A stretch of DNA of 64,000 bases. It comes from Ryuthela nishihirai. Taxonomy: Eukaryota > Arthropoda > Arachnida > Araneae > Heptathelidae. The stretch covers positions 21,353,801 through 21,417,800 of the forward strand of contig JAWZYU010000019.1 of assembly GCA_038380435.1 (NCBI GenBank). The letters run 5' to 3'. Below are positions 53,641 to 64,000 of the stretch, one piece after another (position 1 is the stretch's first letter; each line of letters starts with the position of its first letter). Both the position numbers and the translations under genes were made by a program. The notes beneath the pieces were generated by a model that was not told the origin of the DNA, did not search any database, and worked only from the letters and a program-made list of their open reading frames with translations.

Positions 53641-56600
53641 AAAGGTACTAAAGGCATGCACCACTAGAGGGCGGGGTCGGACTTTAGGTGCTAGGTCTGT
53701 TTGAAAGTATACTATATATTTTTTCCAATTTTTTTGCTTATGTAATGCTTTTTTTTTTTACAAATTTATATTTGTGGTTTCTTTTTTGTTATTTTTATTT
53801 CATTATGTAGGTAATTCTTTTGTGTATTATATTCCTCGAGGTTGAGTTATTTCTGTTTTAAATATAAATAGTATTGTAAAATTTTGTTTATAATTGACCA
53901 TTATAATTGACGGGGGAGGGGGGGGAAGTGGGGATTCAGAATTTTTGCCCTGGAGCGACAATACCTAATTCTTACACTGCCTAGGCAAGTTAAAAATAGT
54001 ACGACATACGCAGAAGGACTAGTCTAATGAACATTCGTCAGAATACCAATTTCGGATTCGCGAATGAATAGTTACATAAGGTCTCATCTTAAGCGAATGT
54101 TGAGGCAGTGGCGAACAGTGACATCTTAGTGGAACACAGGGGGCCGGATCTAAGAGAAGAGAGTGGGGCTGCCCCCTTCCCCTCAGAATGTTAATAATGG
54201 TAAAAGGGGCAAAATATTATGAAACCTATATTTCATGAAGTTTTCAGGGATTTTTTTAAAAACCCGTAAGGCAGAGGAGGAAATGTTATACTGCATTGGT
54301 TTCCACTCCACTTACCCAACCCTGCTTTTGCATTTTTCAACTCGATTGCGTTTCTTTTTCCTCTCCCTCTGATTTTTTTCTTCGGGCCTGGTGGAGCATG
54401 TGCTTATTTGAGAAGGCCTGCACAAACTACGACTAGTTTCTAAAACCCTTCTCCATCCTATATGTGGCGAATAAAAAAGGATTCGCTGTCTCGCGATTTG
54501 TCACGAATAAGAGTTTTTTTTCCCCAGAATTGGTCTAAGACGTGATTTTCAAATCTGGTACACTGTGCCGCTAAGTTAATAATATTTTTTTCATTTATTT
54601 TTAGAAAATATGTTATATAATTATTAATTTATAAAAATATATAATTTTTCTCACGTTGTATTAATACCTGTATTTTATTGGGAAGTTAATGGGGGTAAAT
54701 TAGTATATAAAAAACTAGACCAGATTACTATCCAATTATTTTCAATAGAATGAGGTTTCAATTGTACAGCATTTTTTCATCAATCCCGCGTAATTCTGGT
54801 TCTGAACATAAGCTAATGTTTAACAGACAAGGAAATAAATTAAAAGCCGCTGTAAATTTCTTTCAAAATATTTATTTATTTATTCATTTATTTACATGTT
54901 GCAATCAAATTTTCAAACTATAAAGATATCTTTTTATACAAAATATTCTTTTAACAGCAACATATAATTTTGAAAAACACAAATAAATATTACTAACACC
55001 TATTTATGAAACGAAAATATATGCACATGTAGACTTTCTTAATATACGAGTAGTTATGTTAAATGTACAGCTTATTCATTATTGCGGACTTAATATTCAC
55101 ACTATAAACAAGTCCACTATAAACAGAAAAATTTAACTTACTCTAAAGATATTTCCTACTTCAAATAAATTATCCATCTTCTATGTTCATCATTAAAAAT
55201 AATATTGAGAGAAAAAATACTGAATTTTTTACAGCTTTGAAAATGGCAATTTCTCAATAATCTACGGTACAGTCAAAGCTTTCATGTCGTTCCAACTTAT
55301 AGATAAATTTGCAGTTTTTTCCTAGTTTCTGTTTTAAAAAAAATGCTGAAAACAATTATAGAATGTTTTATATATATATTGCATTCTACCGAAATCCTGA
55401 TTGTTTCATAATAATCTTAAAGATATCTTGTTCCACCCCTGGACGCCTTTTTTTTGCCTGGCATCAGACAACATAAAGAAATATCGGATAGGAGGCATCT
55501 AAAGTAAATTTAGAGGAAAGCCTATAAAAATCGTCTTCTCGCTTTATTGCGTTTTCTTTTTTGAAATAGAGGGGAACAGATTTTGAACGAGATAAACTTT
55601 CCTCTTGAATACTTTGGAACAACAAATAATGGGATAGTCAAGGCTACCTTTAAGATTTTGGACAGAAGGCCCATAAATTAAATATGATGCAGCAATACAT
55701 TATTTCGGTAGTTCACAGTTCATACTCGTATTTAATAGTTTTTCAATTAGCTCCAACGAGGAATGAGTTCGGGGTCCGGCTCAAAATAGCAGATATGACT
55801 TCTTCCCCGGGCTCAGAATAATTTAAATTTCAAATATTTCTTGCAATTTTGAAAAAAGTAAAAATATTTTTTGATTATAATTTCAAACTTTCAACAGTTT
55901 TCAGTAATTAAAACCAAGAACTATGCGTTTTTTGATAATTTTCCTTTTATGTCTTTAATAAATGAATGGCTGTTTAATAAATGAATTTAATAAATGAATG
56001 GCTGTTTCCGTTTATAATTATGTTATCCACGAACGTTCAGGTTCTGCTACAATTTCTAATATTTTTGGTTCCAAATAATAATAATGGATTTTCATTGCAT
56101 GCATTTTTGTATATATGTCATATGATGCATCAGAGAAATGCTTTTCCCAAATCGATCTTAGTAGGGCATGTTCTCACCCGAATTTATTTTTTAACAGCAA
56201 CTACTATATTCATGTCTACGTGAAAGCAACTAAACTTAAAAGTATTACCATAATCGGGTAATAGATGGCAGCACGATACGTATATTCGTTTGCACTGGGA
56301 ATGCTACATATGAGTATGAATATTTTACGCAATTAGTTCAGCAGTGTTTTAGCAAAGCGACTTCGGACACCCTCCTTAAATATTTTTGGAAAAAATTAAA
56401 AGTGTGTTTTAATCAAATAGAAATACCTTTTTTTATCGTTTAATTAATTGTACAGTTGACACATAGATATCACCTCACTGAAATTCACATAATTCGGTGA
56501 CATTGTTTTAAACTATATCTTATGTATTTGCATGTAAGGTTATATTATTCTTCTCTCCACCAGATAAGCAGATGCTTTGCGGGTCATTTGTTTAAACATT

Positions 56601-57065
56601 TGTATAACTAACATGAATAAAGATTATTATTATTCGGCTGAAATGCTTCTAAGACAAAAAAATATCGACCACTGGCCCCTCATTTATTTGAACCATTGGA
56701 ATCATGGTAGTTACGCCCTGATTCTGGCAAATATTTTTGCCTTAAGTCCAGACTACAAATGCTATTATTTTTACATTTTTTTTTTTAATTTTAAGCAAGT
56801 TTAAAATTTTCATAAGAGGTACTTAAATTATTTTTGGAAATCCCCGTTTCTCCTCCTTGACTCTGTGATAATAATACAATTTGTAGCTGCAACTCGATCA
56901 TAAAGCCATGTATTTGTTCGGAAAAATGTAAAATTTTGTTATTTTTGTGATGCAGTTCTGTAAGCTTTCGAATTAACCAAGAAACGGGAAACTTTCGAAA
57001 ATTATATCTGCTGTAAGTAAAATTACTTTATTTATGAATGAAATGAAAAATTCCGCAATATTATG
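53641..57065. other. AT-rich gene-free stretch
   Basis: Homopolymer and TA-rich DNA. The ORFs at 55981-56223 and 56577-56804 are short and hydrophobic or low complexity without a motif. I see no terminal repeats, promoter or RNA gene. Confidence 0.5.
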
Positions 57066-57314
57066 CAGGCCTGGCCTTAGCAAATATGGGGCCCATACGT
57101 TTAAAAGCAAACAACAATTAAACATAAACTAAAATGCTAAAAAATTTACACTGCACACAATGTTGCTAATTCTAATATCTGTACTTCTCACAAAATAGGA
57201 CAATTTCTTCTTTAGAACGAAAATTTCCTCCCTTTGCGGAGGCTATAACCCTAGCTCGGGGCCCCCCTGGAGCAAGGGGCCCGATTGGGCCCAATTGGTT
57301 TAAGGCCGGGCTTG
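57066..57314. mobile_element. hAT-type MITE, 249 bp
   Basis: The inverted termini 'caggcctggccttagcaaatatggggccc' and 'caagcccggccttaaaccaattgggccc' (read from the right) pair with differences. The 8-bp flanks 'atattatg' (57058-57065) and 'gtgttatg' (57315-57322) agree at six positions. No ORF is present. The GC-rich terminus resembles the 'cagggccggccc' end at 34103. Confidence 0.6.
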
Positions 57315-57323
57315 GTGTTATGA

Positions 57324-57518
57324 GCCGTCCCGTGGCCGAGTGGTTAGCACGCTTGGCTACTGATCTAAGGGACCTGGGTTCGGGCCCCTAATTAGGTGTC
57401 GTTTTTCTGCTGAGGTCCTGCCATCCTCTCAGATCTCCTACTGTGGCATATAAACTGACAGGCTCCTGTCAGACCTCTGTGGCAAGCAGCTGCTTGAGGG
57501 GGGTATTTATTTTTTATT
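57324..57518 (+). mobile_element. SINE2 full-length reference copy
   Basis: Head 'cgtcccgtggccgagtggttagcacgcttggctactgatctaagggacctgggttcgggcccc' contains A-box-like and B-box-like signals of a serine-type tRNA. The body ends in 'caagcagctgcttgagggg' and a T-rich (ATTT)n tail. The 12-bp target duplication 'ttggtgttatga' lies at 57312-57323 and 57519-57530. It inserted at the edge of the hAT-type MITE. Confidence 0.9.
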
Positions 57519-57530
57519 TTGGTGTTATGA

Positions 57531-60529
57531 TGAGAACTTGACAGGCTACGGCTTATTTGGATGGAGGTGGATGCCGAGGTTGCCAAAACCTACAAATTAG
57601 GGGCCTAAATCATCGATAGGTCATGTTAAAAAATGATAAAACTTATTGAAATTTCATAAAACGGTAGAAAATAAAACACAGGAACAATCTTCATTTTTTT
57701 AAATCAGGATCAATAATTCATATGAGAAAGTAGCAAAGAAATGTAGTTTAAAAATTTCACGTGATTTTTCGTGGTAGTTTTGCCAATGGAGAAAATATTA
57801 AAACAAACGTGCCTGATTATAATATTTGGAATATAAGCGTGTTTCAATATCGTTCTGCCATCTATTTAATCATTATAGTAACATTTTTTTAATTGTAGGT
57901 GCAACTGCATATATTTTTATGCTTTAATTTCTTGAACTTAAACATTAAATTGATATCACTAATAGCAATATTTTAATATAAAATTCGTAAAATCGTTCTA
58001 CCACTATCAAAGATAAAAGGAAGTCGAATGTACTGTTTCTTTGGACAGTGTTTATTTTAAACTCTTAAAAAATTAGGGTCTCTTTTTTTATTATATGGCA
58101 GTATTGTTGAAAAGTCTTATGGTGAATCTGAGTAATTAGTTCCTATCTACAGTGCATAGGTAGGAATTAAGACTGTTAGCAGAATAAAACATCAATTGAA
58201 CAATAGTATTAAAAACTAAATTAATTTAATTATTAATATTTAAAACTCTTAAATTTCACTAATCGTATAACAACGTAGCTTAGGGAAAAAACAACAAAGG
58301 CTTATTATTTCATATTTTGGAAAGCACATTGCTTAAGTAAGCTAATAATATTGCTCATTGTAATATCATATGAAACTCTGCAATGCCTTTTTTTAAAACA
58401 CGTACTCGCTCTGTTTATTAATTATTATTGATTATGAAAGACAATAACTTCATAATAGAGTGAATGTAACAGAGCTTTCAGAGAGAATGGGATCAGTTTA
58501 AGATTTTTGCAGTCTCTGCATTTTATAAGTGTGAAAATCTTCGAAATATATCTGACGCATTTAAATTTTGAAACTTCTTCGGTGGCGTCATTCAGATTGT
58601 TCACATTGTATAGGTGAAACCGATTTAAAAGATATTATTAGTGCCAAATCAGTGGTTAAAAAATAGAAGAGCAATAGTTTGAATGAAAATAATTAACAAT
58701 ATAAATATGTGCAGATGAAGAGAGCCTTTATGGTTACAATTTCACTAACTCTAAAAAAGATTATTTCCCTGAATACTTTTCTTATCATTGCAGGAAAAAA
58801 CGATTGCAAAACTGAAATTAATGAAACCGGTGGTTAATAAATAGGGTATGACTTTTTCGGGTTAAAAATAAAAACTCCATTAGGGTTCCAATTCGGGTGG
58901 AAATCAAAATCATCCATATTTTCAGATGTTGGCAAATAATTTTACTTTTTACATACAATAATAACATATGCATTGCTAATTTTTTTTCAGCGAGATTTGT
59001 TCTGTGCAAACTCTTCAATCTAACTATTTTCAATTCACACAGATATTCATCTATCAACTATATTTATAATTTACCTACAATATTTTAAAAATTACTTACA
59101 ATGTTTTTAATATTAATAAATATGTTCTTACTCTCATGCTTTTCGATATTTTTTTCTTAGGCAGCATGTCAGTAACAAATAGCTAATTTCTCTTGTATTA
59201 ATATGAGATTTTCATTTTCGTTTAACGAATGGTATTTTGGAATCAATTAATTGGTTATAGCAAGAACTGCCAGTATTATTCTAATGCAATATGGCGTCCC
59301 ACATCTGCATCAATAATACGCATACACTATCACATAACATAAAATAATAATGATTCGTTCTCTTATATTTGTCTATTGCTGTGTAGTATTGTCAAATAGC
59401 AAACTCAAATATATTGGCAGTATACTAATTTAAGCTCTACTTTTTTTTTATAAGAAAAAGCTACAAACTATTATCAAATGCATATTGTTTTTCGGGTTTT
59501 CCTTTAAAATAAAATCTTTTGTTCAGGAGAAGGGTGGAGGAAGGGGGTCTAAAAATTCGGTGAAATCGGGTAAAATCCGAAAAAGTCATATTCTATCAAT
59601 GATGAATATATCTATCAATGAACAGTGGAATACTCTATCAGTATACTCTATCAATGAACATTGGAATGATACCACTGTTCTTCCTGAAATGTCCCTGGCC
59701 AAATGACCCTCCTGACCCCTTCTCTGATAGACTCTGATGCATAATACAAGAACTTACATAAAGTAATATATTCAACTAATTTTGAAGTAGCAGATTTTTT
59801 GTTCGTCCCAAAATTATAAAGATTTCTACTCCTCTATGTTTTTATGTTATTTCAGAAAGTAAAAAAGGAACAAACGTTCAGACGTACATAATTATTATAA
59901 ATATATATATCAATGTATTTTACAGTGTAAAAGTTCAAATTTTGAAAAATATTTAAAAATGCAATTTAAGGATAATAAAATTTGTCGCATATTTTAAAAA
60001 AAATTTTTGGCACTCAAAGCAATTGCCATAAGCAAAATCTGCTACTTCAGTTATGGTACAAGTTCAGATAATAATGAATAATTTTTTTGGTTGCATTTTA
60101 TACAGATATTCTCTTACTCAGGAATAAAGTCTTCGTTTCTTCTAAACACAAAATCGCCCTTCTTCACTCAAACCAATTAAGAGGTATAATCTAACAAACA
60201 GAAAAGCCTCTGATACAGAAACAGTGAGTTTTATGAAACATCATATCAATCTTAATACATATTTGGTGCTCTGTCAAACTGGATATGAATAATGTATAGT
60301 ATAAGGCAAAGCATGCTGCAAAATTTGCACAGGGAAATTATAAGTTAGAAACCTGTTAAAGTAGCCCAAAATTCTGTTTATTTAGATATTATTCCGGGAT
60401 GGTAATGGATATTACTTAATATTTCTAGAAAATGTAACTAATATCCGGTCCGAACAATTTCGGACATTACAAGCTTTTAGGTGCAAGAGAAATAATAAAT
60501 AGTTAGCTGAAAAATAATCTATTATATAG
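57531..60529. other. AT-rich gene-free stretch
   Basis: No recognised domain or terminal repeats. A short local repeat, 'tctatcaatgaacaKtggaat', occurs near 59609 and 59648. Confidence 0.5.
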
Positions 60530-61045
60530 TATGGTATTGATTAAGGACATTCCTTCAGTTCTTTTTTTCTGAACTAAGCTCAAGTGCCATATCACTCAAA
60601 TAATATTGGGTCCTCTGCTCCTTTTTTCCTAAAATAATACTGTTAGTTTTAAGGAAAGCCTGTTTAAAACTGTCCCATTCACCTCCAACTTCAGTAGTAA
60701 GCAAACCATGACTGTCATAATGACCTAAGTAACCTATCATGGTCAGCTTTTGCTATAACTGGGTCTTTCAGAGCTTCAGAATTAAAGGCAAATTTTTTAA
60801 CTTTAGCACAATACTTCTTAAGTTTAAGTTGCAAGAGACTTTTAACAAGGTAATGGTCAGATCCAATTTCAGCTCCCCTATATGACCTGGTATTCCTAAC
60901 AGAACTAACCCATTTGCGGTTAATTAATATATAATCAATCATATTCTTATGCTACACATCTGGTGAAACATATGTGTACTTATGTTTGTCGCGTTATTAT
61001 GTAATAAGTGTTAGTTATTCTCAAACCGTTAAGTTGTATAGACGA
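60530..61045 (-). pseudogene. RTE-type LINE endonuclease fragment, third copy
   Basis: Minus-strand text parallels 50140-50630: 'MIDYILINRKWVSSVRNTRSYRGAEIGSDHYLVKS' (60830-60942), which includes the 'SDHYL' missing from copy 1, and 'ESHGLLTTEV'-type sequence at 60555-60740. A frameshift near 60725 splits it. Both ends are lost. Confidence 0.8.
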
Positions 61046-61499
61046 CCTCACCTCGTCTATACATTCGATGACTAAAGAACAATATTTGAGATTCAGAGTA
61101 TCGAAACATGACAGAGTATCAATTAAAATATATGCCATTATTTTTGTCAATACCATCTTACTTGGTTTGCCCTGTAAACAGCGCGGAATTTACATTTCAA
61201 GCATTCTTAGGCACGGACAGTAGCAATACCACCTTGTGTGCCATCATTTCTCAATTTTTTTATTATAAAAACACATTATAATTTTGTTTTATTTATTTTG
61301 AAACCATAAATAGAGATAGAAACGTAATGGAATGGACATTAATGGAAAACTAGAAGATCACATATCGACTCTGTCAAATATAGGAAGCTCGTTTTCAGAG
61401 AGAGAATAATACGTTTTATTTTCCAACTTTAGCACCCGTTAACATTAGAAATTCGAATGAATAGATTATTGAGAAAATGCAAATTGTAATTTATTAACA

Positions 61500-61815
61500 C
61501 CTATGTATAAAACACAATAAAAGGGATTTTTCATTGTTGCCTTTATCAGCCCATTAAGCGGAAGGAGATAATTCATCACAGCTCTTAACCATCACTCTCC
61601 AAAAACAAAATTTCAGTTTTTAGCATAAATAAATCGTTAAAAATTCCATATTTTCTACCTTTTTCACAGTTAGAGGGCGCTACTGAATCTATTGGGATAT
61701 TCCGAAAATGGGAATTATAATATTTCAGCAATATCTGTCTAATCAAAAGATAATTTTTTTTATATATCTCTAAGAATAAAAAATAGTTGAATGTCTACTG
61801 CTGGACAGATGGGCA
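61500..61815 (-). repeat. relative of the 2.4-4.3 kb tandem repeat, one unit
   Basis: Reverse-complement words of that family: 'caaaatttcagtttttagcataaataaatcgtt', 'acagttagagggcgctactgaatctattggg', 'tcagcaatatctgtctaatc' and 'gtctactgctggacag'. About one unit is visible. Confidence 0.6.
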
Positions 61816-62029
61816 AATAAAAACACTTCATCCTTAAATTCCATAAAAAAATTATGTAATTCGCAAATATTAAAGTCCAATTTCTTCGATTCGTCGTCTT
61901 TAGTATTTTTTGTTCTCAACGTTTACGTTTTAAATGTATATCTTTACATATATAAGAAAATTATACTTTTGTTTAAAATTGTTAAAAGCAAAAAGTCAGA
62001 AAATATAACAAACGAGGTAAATCATTATA

Positions 62030-63249
62030 CACTGAAGTGCCATTGAATTAGGGATAGGAGACGTTATCCAAATTCAGTACCGCAAGTCCCGCATTTGCGC
62101 GCATGAATGGCTGAAACTCTGGTCATATATAGCAGTCAGCTTTGGCTTCCCCAAGCATTCGTCGTGAGTAGCGTAATGGGAAAGGCACGGAATTTAGACG
62201 CATTTGACAAAGAGCAGATCTTAGGTGCCCGACGGACGGGACACTCGATCTCCGAAATTGCCAACGAACTTGAATTTTCTCGTACGACAGTTTCAAGAGT
62301 GTTCTGGGAATATGAAAATTCCGACAAAAAATCTAGCACCCAGACAAACTGCGAAGGATGACAACCAGCCTTAATGATTGTGGTCTTCGCCGTCTGACCC
62401 ACATCGTACCGATCGATAGGGGCCAGGTATTATCTGAAATCACCTCCCATCTGAACGTGGGTTCCAGCCGGGAAGTCAGTGCATGGACCATACAGTGCTC
62501 ACTTCATTGTCTCGACTTCGGGAGCTGGCAACCTACGAGAGTCCCACTTCTAATGGCATGACACCAGGCTCAATGCCTTGCCTGGGCTAAAGAATATCGA
62601 AACTGGACCATCGAAAATTGGCAACGGATAACCTGGAGTGATGAATTCCGATTTAAACTTCATCAAGCCAATGGGAGACTGAAAGTTTGGCGCCAACCCC
62701 ATGAAGCTATGGATCCTGCATGTCAGGTCGGAACAGTACAAGCTGGTGGTGGCTCAGTGATGGCCTGGGGTGTCTTCAGTTGGACGTCTGTGAGACCTTT
62801 GGTACGTGTACCGATGGCTCTCACTGCATCCCGGTATGTAGAACTTATGGCTGACCATTTACACCCATTTATGATCATCATGCATCCCAATGGAGATAGC
62901 GTCTACCAGCAAGACAACTGTTCACCTCAAAGGTCCAGGTTGGTTACTGCATGGTTGCAGGAGCATTCTGCTGACTTTGAAATAATGAATTGACCACCTA
63001 GAAGCCCAGATTTAAATCCCATCTAAAATCTTTGGGATACCGTCGAGCAGAGTGTTCGCACCCATGTCCCATCAGCGACAACCTTGAAAGAATTGTGGAC
63101 AGCTCTGGAGAATGCATGGGTCGCCATACCTGTGGAACATTAACGAAAGTTTGTGGAGTCCTTGCCTTGTTGTGTGGCATCCATTATCAGGGCCAGGGGA
63201 GTCCAACACATTACTAGGATACTATCCCTAATTCAATGGCACTTCAGTG
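62030..63249 (+). mobile_element. Tc1-like element, complete with TIRs
   Basis: The ends 'cactgaagtgccattgaattagggatag' and its inverse at 63222-63249 are almost identical. TA target duplications lie at 62028-62029 and 63250-63251. The 1220-bp length is somewhat short for Tc1, partly from the loss of sequence near 62340-62560. Confidence 0.9.
62180..63200 (+). pseudogene. Tc1-like transposase, broken
   Basis: The first piece (62180-62361) has an HTH pair: 'ILGARRTGHSISEIANELEFSRTTVSRVF'. Later frames show 'WARQ/ENWQRITWSDEFRF' (near 62615-62660), the first catalytic region, and 'GDSVYQQDNCSPQRSRLV' (near 62890-62945), the second. 'PPRSPDLNPI' (near 62994-63024) carries the third. Several frameshifts and stops intervene. 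Confidence 0.8.
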
Positions 63250-63251
63250 TA

Positions 63252-63746
63252 TAACACAAAATAACGAAAGGTCTAAAGACTGGAAAATAAGTTATGTGAT
63301 AACTCTTGTTTAATTGATAGAGTGATGATTGCATTTTTTAGAGGGACTTGTCATCCGTGCTGTAGTGGCGAAATCTCTAAAACTTTAGGTCAAGTGTCAA
63401 GTTTTCAGAGAAGACTTGTCTCTGAGGCTCACTCCTACGTAGGTAAGGTGCGTATATAGTTTCGCTACAGGAATAGATTGAAAACTAAACTTGGCCAGGA
63501 TTGTACTCATTTAAGCGTAAAATTTAACCACTATCGACTAGACCAGAGTGGTCCAACCCGCAGTCCTTGTACTAATTAGGGTGGCCCTCTTCTCTTGTAC
63601 GGTTTTCATTAATAGAAGCTAAACCAATAGCATAATTTAAAAATTGGGGTATTGTGTAGATAAGTAAATCTTTGGACTCTCTCCTTTGCCTCCTTGGTGA
63701 ACAGACGTGTTTTCGCTTCGCTCCTGAAGTTGCCGGGCCGCCAGCC
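63252..63746. other. upstream flank of the terminal ORF
   Basis: No recognised element; mixed composition. It becomes GC-richer toward 63746 and may include a 5'UTR. Confidence 0.35.
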
Positions 63747-64000
63747 ATGGACGTCAACAATGCACTCAACGATGAACGTCTAGCATGGTCTTTCAAAGTG
63801 CGCCATTCAAACGTGAAATTCAATACGTTGATTCAGCATGTTGCTGATAAATATGGATCCGAAAATGTCGACTTCGCTCAGAAGTTAACAAACGCTACAA
63901 CTGTGATCACATTCAAGAATGAAATTAGTGCAGACAGCTTCGCTTCTTCAACAAAGTTCTGTCTGGATAACATTTGGATTACCTCTGCACGACTGGCGCT
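63747..64000 (+). CDS. start of an unrecognised ORF, runs off the window
   Basis: ATG at 63747-63749 in a good context ('ccagccATGG') and 84 open codons to the window end. The protein begins 'MDVNNALNDERLAWSFKVRH' and continues through 'LIQHVADKYGSENVDFAQKL' and 'TTVITFKNEISADSFASS'. The last segment looks like a strand-helix RNA-binding or ORF1-type fold, and LINE ORF1 or gag proteins have this flavour, but I cannot name it. Codon use and composition are less AT-rich than the flanking 10 kb, which supports real coding sequence. The C-terminal part lies outside the window. Confidence 0.5.
   Translation, partial: MDVNNALNDERLAWSFKVRHSNVKFNTLIQHVADKYGSENVDFAQKLTNATTVITFKNEISADSFASSTKFCLDNIWITSARLA

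Noticed and set aside
56577..56804. Small hydrophobic ORF as a gene
   Set aside because: Low complexity and AT-driven, with no start context or homology that I recognise.
57328..57400. A serine-type tRNA gene
   Set aside because: It is the head of SINE2; the body and (ATTT)n tail follow directly in every copy.
1..64000. CRISPR arrays, operons or bacterial promoters
   Set aside because: No regularly spaced identical repeats with unique spacers are seen, and the window is clearly eukaryotic.

Overview
This is eukaryotic, AT-rich, gene-poor DNA crowded with transposable elements. I think it is an arthropod, most plausibly a chelicerate such as a spider. The grounds are the mix of mariner/Tc1, hAT, PIF/Harbinger, piggyBac, RTE and Jockey/I elements, a Polinton-like element with a viral-type DNA polymerase B, abundant tRNA-derived SINEs, and one probable coding exon with a 3' splice site and polyA signal. 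The sequence alone does not fix the taxon, and there is no sign of operons, ribosome binding sites or bacterial genes.

Likely host genes. (1) A terminal exon at 20696-21356 (+), about 220 codons, entered through a polypyrimidine tract plus AG and followed by a 3'UTR with AATAAA at 21688. (2) An intact 444-codon intronless protein kinase at 30845-32179 (-) with unusual catalytic motifs (HND, DFS, PPE). (3) An ORF opening at 63747 (+) and running off the window, possibly the start of a retroelement ORF1. Everything else that codes is transposon-derived and mostly broken.

Layout. 1-4.4 kb: hairpins and a large inverted pair of ~250-290 bp degenerate tandem repeats. 4.4-11 kb: AT-rich DNA with SINE2 copies, a TA-flanked MITE and a possible P-element remnant. 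11-17.2 kb: a nest of SINE1 copies, a palindromic tRNA-like element and a 540-bp retroposon that looks undescribed. 17.2-22.3 kb: a minisatellite, a hairpin, a mariner remnant, the host exon and an 80-bp piggyBac-type MITE. 22.6-29.6 kb: a Tc1-like element split by a 5.6-kb Polinton-like element with TIRs and a near-perfect 6-bp target duplication. 30-32.2 kb: a mariner tail, then the kinase. 33-40.3 kb: a gag fragment, hAT, an inverted-repeat structure with a deleted mariner at its core, and two further mariner-type elements. 40.5-46.9 kb: SINE1 copies, the second copy of the retroposon, a ~210-bp satellite and Jockey/I fragments. 46.9-53.6 kb: RTE-type LINE copies on the minus strand with a piggyBac fragment spliced in. 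53.6-61.8 kb: mostly featureless AT-rich DNA. 62.0-63.25 kb: a Tc1-like element with complete TIRs and TA duplications.

The nesting gives a relative history: SINE1 in SINE1, SINE1 in RTE, SINE1 in a satellite, retroposon in palindrome, Polinton in Tc1 and piggyBac in RTE. SINE1 has at least seven copies with recognisable target-site duplications, including two 5'-truncated ones. That points to LINE-driven retroposition with an (AACCC)n-type tail.
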